Below, piece after piece: positions 35,694 to 40,674 of a DNA stretch of 40,674 nucleotides (position 1 is its first letter; every line of letters begins with the position of its first letter). The translations under genes were made by a program, and so were the position numbers. Under the pieces are notes generated by a model. It ran no database searches. It had not been told where the DNA came from and saw nothing but the letters and a program-made list of their open reading frames with translations. Source of the DNA: Planctomicrobium piriforme (GTDB taxonomy: Bacteria > Planctomycetota > Planctomycetia > Pirellulales > UBA1268); assembly GCA_945869735.1 (NCBI GenBank), contig CAMBPQ010000026.1, positions 1 through 40,674 on the forward strand, in the 5' to 3' direction.

Positions 35694-36625
35694 ACGCCAC
35701 CTTCCACATCCCGACATGCCCGTCTCCCCGCGATCGCGGTCGACGCGGCGGAATGACGCTTCTCGAGGTGCTGGTCGCCTGCGGCATCCTTGTCGTGGGG
35801 CTTGCGAGCATCGCCTCGCTGCTGCCTGCCGCGGGTTCGCGACTGTCGCAGGCAGCGCTCGAAGACAGGACCGGTGCCGCCGCTGCCAACGCCTACGCCG
35901 AGATCGTCAACCGAGGCCTGATCGCAGCCGACCTGTTTGGATCGGGCACGACGAAAGCCTGTGTCTTCGGCCAGACGTTTCCGACGCTGGCGACAACCGC
36001 CACGGCCAGTAACTTCATTGTGTCAGCCACGTCGACCGTATTGCAGACCCGCATTGACTCAACCCGGGGGTTCCAGTTGGAAGACGAGGTCGTCTACACG
36101 GCACCCACCACAGCCGACACACCCAACAACTCGTTCGTGAGCGGCAATGTCGGTCCGCGGGCGTATCGTGACGGGTTGTGCTGGGGGGCGATGTTGGCAC
36201 CGACTCAGTATCCGGCGGTCGCCGGCGGTGTCGCCACGCTCAGCATTGCGGTCTTCAAGAAGCCCGGGAACTCAAAACTGTTGACGCTGACCGGGACTCC
36301 TGCGCCGATGTTTCGATACACCACCGGAGCCGCGTTGGGCATCGCGGATGAAGCGACTCGCAAACAGTTTCTCGCTGGCTGCTCGTCGGTGCTCGTGCTG
36401 CCAACGGTGGCAAATACTCCACCGAGATGGGTCAAAATCACGTCCTCATGGACGAATCCCGGACCGGGCATTCCTGAAGATGCCACACAGCGGAAATCGT
36501 TCATCGTTCTCGACCTTGCCGCTCTGGGCTCGGGCACCGCAAACCTGATCTCGAGCGGAACGATGACCGTGATCGGTTTCGAGAACTTGATGCGCGTCGA
36601 TCAATACCCCGTGTCTTTGGATTGA
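35690..36625 (+). CDS. GspI/PilV-like minor pseudopilin
   Basis: The product has 311 residues. The prepilin signal is RGG|MTLLEVLVACGILVVGL with a 21-residue basic leader; M at +1 and the 'LLEVLVA' form are characteristic of GspI/PilV proteins. E. coli GspI is about 120 residues, so this is much enlarged. The C-terminal region (TGAAAANAYAEIVNRGLIAA, then beta-rich) has no recognisable domain. The ATGA overlap with the previous gene implies coupled translation. The next ATG is 8 bases past its stop. Confidence 0.78.
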   Translation: MNATFHIPTCPSPRDRGRRGGMTLLEVLVACGILVVGLASIASLLPAAGSRLSQAALEDRTGAAAANAYAEIVNRGLIAADLFGSGTTKACVFGQTFPTLATTATASNFIVSATSTVLQTRIDSTRGFQLEDEVVYTAPTTADTPNNSFVSGNVGPRAYRDGLCWGAMLAPTQYPAVAGGVATLSIAVFKKPGNSKLLTLTGTPAPMFRYTTGAALGIADEATRKQFLAGCSSVLVLPTVANTPPRWVKITSSWTNPGPGIPEDATQRKSFIVLDLAALGSGTANLISSGTMTVIGFENLMRVDQYPVSLD

Positions 36626-36633
36626 CCGTCGCC

Positions 36634-39600
36634 ATGAACACGTCATCTCATTTTCGTCTCCCACCCAGCCGTCGGGGAGCCCTGCTGTTGCTGGTCCTCA
36701 CGTCCCTGTCGCTGTTCATGATGATCGGTGCGGCGATGCTTGTGATCGCCACCCGTTCGCGGACCGCGGCCCGGGCCTTCTCTGACGCCACCAACTCCAC
36801 GGCCAACGGTTCGATCCAGGCCAGTGCGATGCTTGACGAGGCGCTGATGGTGCTCCTGCGGGGCTCGAAAAGCGCGTTGCCTGCAGTAATGACGGAGAGC
36901 ATCCTCGAAGACAAATACGGCACCGACGTCGTAACCGGCACCGCCACGGCCCCAGCGAAGCTAACCGTCGGAACGCTCTCGAACTTCACGCCGATTCTGA
37001 GCACGACCCTGCAGGGGCTCTCTTCTCCCGCCCATCCCTGCGACCTGAATGGTCGGATCCTTACCTTTAAACCAGCGCCCAACGACGGCGACGTGGCGAG
37101 TTACCGTATTCTCCGCACAATCGCGAATGGCGGAGGGTATACCGTCTATCTTGCGAACACGCCCACCGCCCGGACCCCGCTGCTGCCCAAACAGTCAGCA
37201 GCGGTCGTGATCAACGGCCGTGAATTCACTCCCTCGATCTCGTCCACCGCCGTCGAAGCCTACGACTCCTTCGACAAGGACCCGTGGTTGGCCCAGATTC
37301 CCCTTTCCAACTCGCGACCCATCACATCTGGTTCGATCCGACCGTCTTACTCTCCGACGCCGATCGCTTCGGGCAGCGCGCCCTGCGACAACGATAACGA
37401 CGGCTTCGTCGACGGCGTCTGGATCTCCGGCACGACCGGCTTTCTGCCGGAGCGACCTTCGTCGCTAGGTGGCACGCTGAAGTATAAGGCGTCGTACCTC
37501 GTGCTCGACCTCGACAGCCGGCTCAATCTCAATGCCCATGGCTCTTTGGTGCCGGTCACGACTAGTTCGGCCGACTGGCCGGCAGATGTCGCCGGCACGG
37601 CAGTAAGCAGCGTGCCCCTCGGCCTCGGCTACGGCCCCGCCGATGTCGATGCCTCGCGAATCGTCGCCAGCGGCTCTGCAGTCGCAGGCGCTCCAGGGTT
37701 TCCAGGCCGCTGGTCCAGCATCGTCGTCGCTGGCACCTCGGCCTCCGCGAACGGCTCCAGCCAACGCCGGCCGACCCCAGTTGTCGGGCTGCCCATCGAC
37801 GGCCGCTACGGCGCCGATGCGGGCGGGAAATACGTTCCCGGCAAGCCCGACTCTACGGTCCCGCCGATGCAGCAGTGGACGCTCGGCGGCGGATCCCCCA
37901 CCGATCTCCATGTGCGGATGAAGACGTTCGTCGCGTCCACAGCCAGTGGAGTGCCCTCGCTCGTCTTCTACACGCCCGACCGCAACGCCAACGATTTCCT
38001 TCAGAGCCCCTACGAACTCCGTCTCGATGGCGACGGTCCGCGGGGCACGCAGGTGCGGCAGCCGTCCGCCAAGTCGAATACGCCCCCCAGCGATAGCCCT
38101 TTTGTGGCGACCGAGCTCGAGCGCATCCTCCGACCGTTCGACTCCGACGCCGGCACTCTGCCGCCTCGGCTCGCCGTGCTGCTCGACGACTCTGCGGAGC
38201 GGTCGCGGATGACGGTCACCACCGACTCCTGGGACACACCCGTGATCACGGGCACCGCCATGACGAAGGTCCGTGGCTACCTGCAGCAGTTTCCGCCGCC
38301 CACCGCCCCTTCGGCCACGATCGCCACTGGCGCTGCATCGGCGGTGTACGACACGATGTCGCCCGACGTCAGCGCGGGCGTCCGCTTCGACATCAACCGA
38401 CCGCTCCAGTACGCAAACCTTCCCCCCGCCATGTTGCCGAAGATCAAGGAAAAGTATTGCCAGCACCTCTACACGCTCCTGGTCGCTCTGAGCCAACCGG
38501 CCAATCAGGCCACGGCGCAGTGGGCGGCGAATGTCTGCGACTTCCGCGACGCGGATTCCACGATGACGCGGTTTCGCTTCGATACCACTCCCACCGACGG
38601 CTGGACGGCGGGCACGTCGAGTGTCTTCGGGGCCGAGCGTCCGGAGGTCGTGATCACGGAGACACTCGCGTGGAGCGGCTATCTTTCGGTCGTCCTCTAC
38701 CATCCGTGGGCCGCCTGGATGGTCGACAAGGCAACCGCGACGAACATGACCGGGGGCACGCCCGTGGAGCAGGTCGATTCGAATCTCGCTGCGACCGACA
38801 ACGCCAACGCACTCGACCTGTCACGAAAGAATGCCGCCGGCGAGTCGATCTGGCGACTGCGGGTTGCCGGCGGTAGCCAAGTAGCCATCGGAGACGTGGC
38901 CGCGGGCCTCGGTGCGGCCGATATCGCCAAGTGCAAACTGCTCCCCAACGGCTACCTCTGCATTCAAACGTCTGCAGCTGCCGGCACGACGCTCCCTGCC
39001 CTCACGGTGTCTGCATTCATCCCAGGAGCCCCCGGGCCCGGCACCGTGGTGCTCGAACGGCTCGCCGATCCGACCAAACCCAAGAACGACGTTCAAACCA
39101 GCGACGACTACAACCCATACGTCGCCGTCGACGAGGCGACGATCACCGTCGCAGCAGATCAGATCACCGCGCAGAAACGGCAACGCAACCCGCTCACCAA
39201 CCCACGCCCGTTCTGGACGCAGGCCTGGATCGACGCCGCGGGGGCTCCCGCCGCCTATCCCAACAAAGCCCCCTGGTTTCACTGGCCCAACCGCCCATTC
39301 GTGAGCATCGCCGAACTAACGCTCGTGCCCACCGGCGACGCCAGCGGCATGCTGGCCGTCGGCGCGACAGCCCCTCCGGTGAATAATCCCACGAGCCTGA
39401 TCCTCGATGCGGTGCATGTTCCCTCTCGCTTCGGGGGTACGAGCATGCGGATCGGCGATGACTCGCTCCTGCTGGCCACCGCAACGGCCGAACGGGTCTG
39501 CTCGACGCTGCTCCCCAAGTGGCGGGAACCGGGCCGTGTGAACGTCAACACGATCGTCGCCAACCCGGGCAACGCCACGTCACAAGTTGACGACGCTGTG

Positions 39601-40002
39601 TGGAAAGCCCTCGTGGGCGACGGTGTCGGAAACGTCAACGGCGGCACCAACCCGTTCGCGACGGGCACGCCCGCCGACGCTGCGAACTCGGTCACCAAAC
39701 TGCTCTCTATGTCGTCCGCGCCAGTCGGTCTCATCTTCACCGACAGTCCCGCGGCACCCCGCAACGACGATCCGTTCTTCACCTACGCCACCGCAAATCG
39801 AATGGCCAACTGTGGCACGATCCGCTCGCACGTGTTTGCCGTCTGGATCACGCTTGAGATCACCGACGACACGGCCAGTGCGCCCACGAAGACTTTCAAG
39901 CGGCTGTTTGCAATCGTCGACCGTTCCATCCCCGTCGGTTTCAGCAAGGGCGAAGACCTCAACGTTCGCGATACGATCCGCCTCGTGAGGTATCTGGAGT
40001 GA
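36634..40002 (+). CDS. Giant GspK-like pseudopilin
   Basis: The product has 1122 residues. The N-terminus is SRRG|ALLLLVLTSLSLFMMIGA, a prepilin-type signal lacking Glu5, as is normal for GspK, the tip subunit. GspK-type landmarks occur far apart: calcium-loop-like DNDNDG at 252-257, LDSRLNLNAHG (R296-N300) and GRVNVNTI (N970), plus FVSIAEL shortly before the last. In E. coli GspK (about 330 residues) the corresponding elements lie close together, so several hundred residues of unrecognised beta-rich sequence are inserted. ATG 36634 is chosen; an in-frame TTG at 36622 is possible. The gene sits between GspI-like and GspJ-like genes. Confidence 0.75.
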   Translation: MNTSSHFRLPPSRRGALLLLVLTSLSLFMMIGAAMLVIATRSRTAARAFSDATNSTANGSIQASAMLDEALMVLLRGSKSALPAVMTESILEDKYGTDVVTGTATAPAKLTVGTLSNFTPILSTTLQGLSSPAHPCDLNGRILTFKPAPNDGDVASYRILRTIANGGGYTVYLANTPTARTPLLPKQSAAVVINGREFTPSISSTAVEAYDSFDKDPWLAQIPLSNSRPITSGSIRPSYSPTPIASGSAPCDNDNDGFVDGVWISGTTGFLPERPSSLGGTLKYKASYLVLDLDSRLNLNAHGSLVPVTTSSADWPADVAGTAVSSVPLGLGYGPADVDASRIVASGSAVAGAPGFPGRWSSIVVAGTSASANGSSQRRPTPVVGLPIDGRYGADAGGKYVPGKPDSTVPPMQQWTLGGGSPTDLHVRMKTFVASTASGVPSLVFYTPDRNANDFLQSPYELRLDGDGPRGTQVRQPSAKSNTPPSDSPFVATELERILRPFDSDAGTLPPRLAVLLDDSAERSRMTVTTDSWDTPVITGTAMTKVRGYLQQFPPPTAPSATIATGAASAVYDTMSPDVSAGVRFDINRPLQYANLPPAMLPKIKEKYCQHLYTLLVALSQPANQATAQWAANVCDFRDADSTMTRFRFDTTPTDGWTAGTSSVFGAERPEVVITETLAWSGYLSVVLYHPWAAWMVDKATATNMTGGTPVEQVDSNLAATDNANALDLSRKNAAGESIWRLRVAGGSQVAIGDVAAGLGAADIAKCKLLPNGYLCIQTSAAAGTTLPALTVSAFIPGAPGPGTVVLERLADPTKPKNDVQTSDDYNPYVAVDEATITVAADQITAQKRQRNPLTNPRPFWTQAWIDAAGAPAAYPNKAPWFHWPNRPFVSIAELTLVPTGDASGMLAVGATAPPVNNPTSLILDAVHVPSRFGGTSMRIGDDSLLLATATAERVCSTLLPKWREPGRVNVNTIVANPGNATSQVDDAVWKALVGDGVGNVNGGTNPFATGTPADAANSVTKLLSMSSAPVGLIFTDSPAAPRNDDPFFTYATANRMANCGTIRSHVFAVWITLEITDDTASAPTKTFKRLFAIVDRSIPVGFSKGEDLNVRDTIRLVRYLE

Positions 40003-40007
40003 CATCC

Positions 40008-40674
40008 ATGCCCCCGAATCCTGTGATCCTGACTCCCACGCCGCTCCGTACGACGCGGCGTTGGCCGACCGGCTTCAGTCTTGTCGAACTCCTCGTTGCC
40101 AGCGCCATTGCCTTGGTGGTGATGGGGGCGATCGCGCAGCTGTTTTCCCTGTTTGGAAGAACGATGTCTCAGAGCCAGGCCACGGTCGATCTCTCGGGGC
40201 GGATGCGGACCGCGGCGTGGCAGTTGCGGCAAGACCTCGCCGGAGTGACCGCCGATCTGGTGCCATGGAACCAGCCGGAATCGAACTCCGGCTATTTCGA
40301 ACTACTCGAGGGTCCTGTGCGCGACGCATCGTTTGCCCTTGCTGGTGGCGTGGTGACCGGGACCCTTAGCGCCGACACGGATGATTCGCTGTTCTTCACC
40401 ACGCGGTCGGCAGGCGATCCGTTCGTGGGCCGCTTCGGCGCGGGCACCATCGAGGCGCCGTGCGCCGAGGTGGCCTGGTTCTGTCGCGAAGCGGGCGACC
40501 AGCCCATCGCCGGCACGACGCTCTACAACCTCCACCGCCGCCAGTTGCTCGTCGTCGGCTTCGTAGGTACGGCACCCTTTTCCACCGGAAGTAACTCGGC
40601 TCCGGTGGCGGGTCTCATGCAGGCAGCCGGCGCGGGTGGCGTATCGACGCCTGTGTACGACCTGTCGCTCCGAC
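40008..40674 (+). CDS. GspJ/PilW-like minor pseudopilin (runs off right edge)
   Basis: This covers the first 222 codons. The signal is RRWPTG|FSLVELLVASAIALVVMG with a 22-residue leader and Glu5, the form typical of GspJ/PilW. The following MRTAAWQLRQDLAGVTADL matches the conserved region after the GspJ helix (R-x-LRxDL). Its start lies 5 bases after the giant GspK-like gene, so K precedes J here, whereas the canonical T2SS order is J then K. The 3' end is outside the window. Confidence 0.85.
   Translation, partial: MPPNPVILTPTPLRTTRRWPTGFSLVELLVASAIALVVMGAIAQLFSLFGRTMSQSQATVDLSGRMRTAAWQLRQDLAGVTADLVPWNQPESNSGYFELLEGPVRDASFALAGGVVTGTLSADTDDSLFFTTRSAGDPFVGRFGAGTIEAPCAEVAWFCREAGDQPIAGTTLYNLHRRQLLVVGFVGTAPFSTGSNSAPVAGLMQAAGAGGVSTPVYDLSLR

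Overview
The window is GC-rich, gene-dense chromosomal DNA and most resembles a planctomycete (Pirellulales-like). The basis is the set of protein families: very long pseudopilins with class III signal peptides, paired GspE ATPases next to PilT, an actinobacterial-style LeuB, and secreted cyclophilin and MsrB. No rRNA or other taxonomic marker is present, so the assignment is inference.

Layout. 1-742 (minus) is the 5' part of an isopropylmalate-dehydrogenase-type gene. 1079-1560 is a decayed IS630-family transposase. 1823-3472 (minus) is a membrane-anchored AsmA-like protein. 3580-3652 is tRNA-Gly(CCC) with its own promoter candidate and a rho-independent terminator, followed downstream by gene debris (outer-membrane-barrel C-terminus and an internally deleted MFS transporter). 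4564-7338 holds a divergent pair: a secreted Pro/Ala-rich nuclease and a secreted HExxH protein. 7643-14820 (minus) is a LysR regulator with gltB and gltD (glutamate synthase); a perfect inverted repeat lies upstream of lysR, facing a divergent outer-membrane porin gene (15062-16483). 16718-19881 is an argB-argD-argF cluster. 20108-23980 (minus) is a run of cyclophilin, msrB, a small unknown and a glycosyltransferase. 24045-24698 is rsmD and 24840-26150 (minus) is a chromate transporter. 26573-26950 is a small cupin.

From 27001 to the right edge lies the most interesting block, a pseudopilus/type IV pilus assembly locus: GspE/PilB ATPase, PilT-type ATPase, a second GspE/PilB ATPase, GspF platform protein, then GspG-, GspH-, GspI-, GspK- and GspJ-like pseudopilins. 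From pilT onwards the genes overlap by a few bases or are separated by 2-8 bases, so they are almost certainly one transcript. The block mixes T2SS-type minor pseudopilins with a PilT-type (retraction) ATPase. Its PilT carries a duplicated N-terminal domain, its GspF an extra hydrophobic insertion, and its GspK-like protein is about three times the usual size. No secretin, PilM/N/O/P or prepilin peptidase is visible here.

A second system-scale feature is a family of short palindromic repeats. It has two roughly 30-40 bp arms, called L and R here, that are inverted complements of each other. They occur at seven intergenic sites (about 1743, 7363, 16490, 19916, 24723, 26226 and 28711), mostly at gene 3' ends. 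Arm pairs at different sites carry compensatory changes, which suggests that the hairpin itself is maintained.

Long open frames antisense to gltB, argD/argF and the gsp ATPases are coding shadows caused by high GC and are not annotated.
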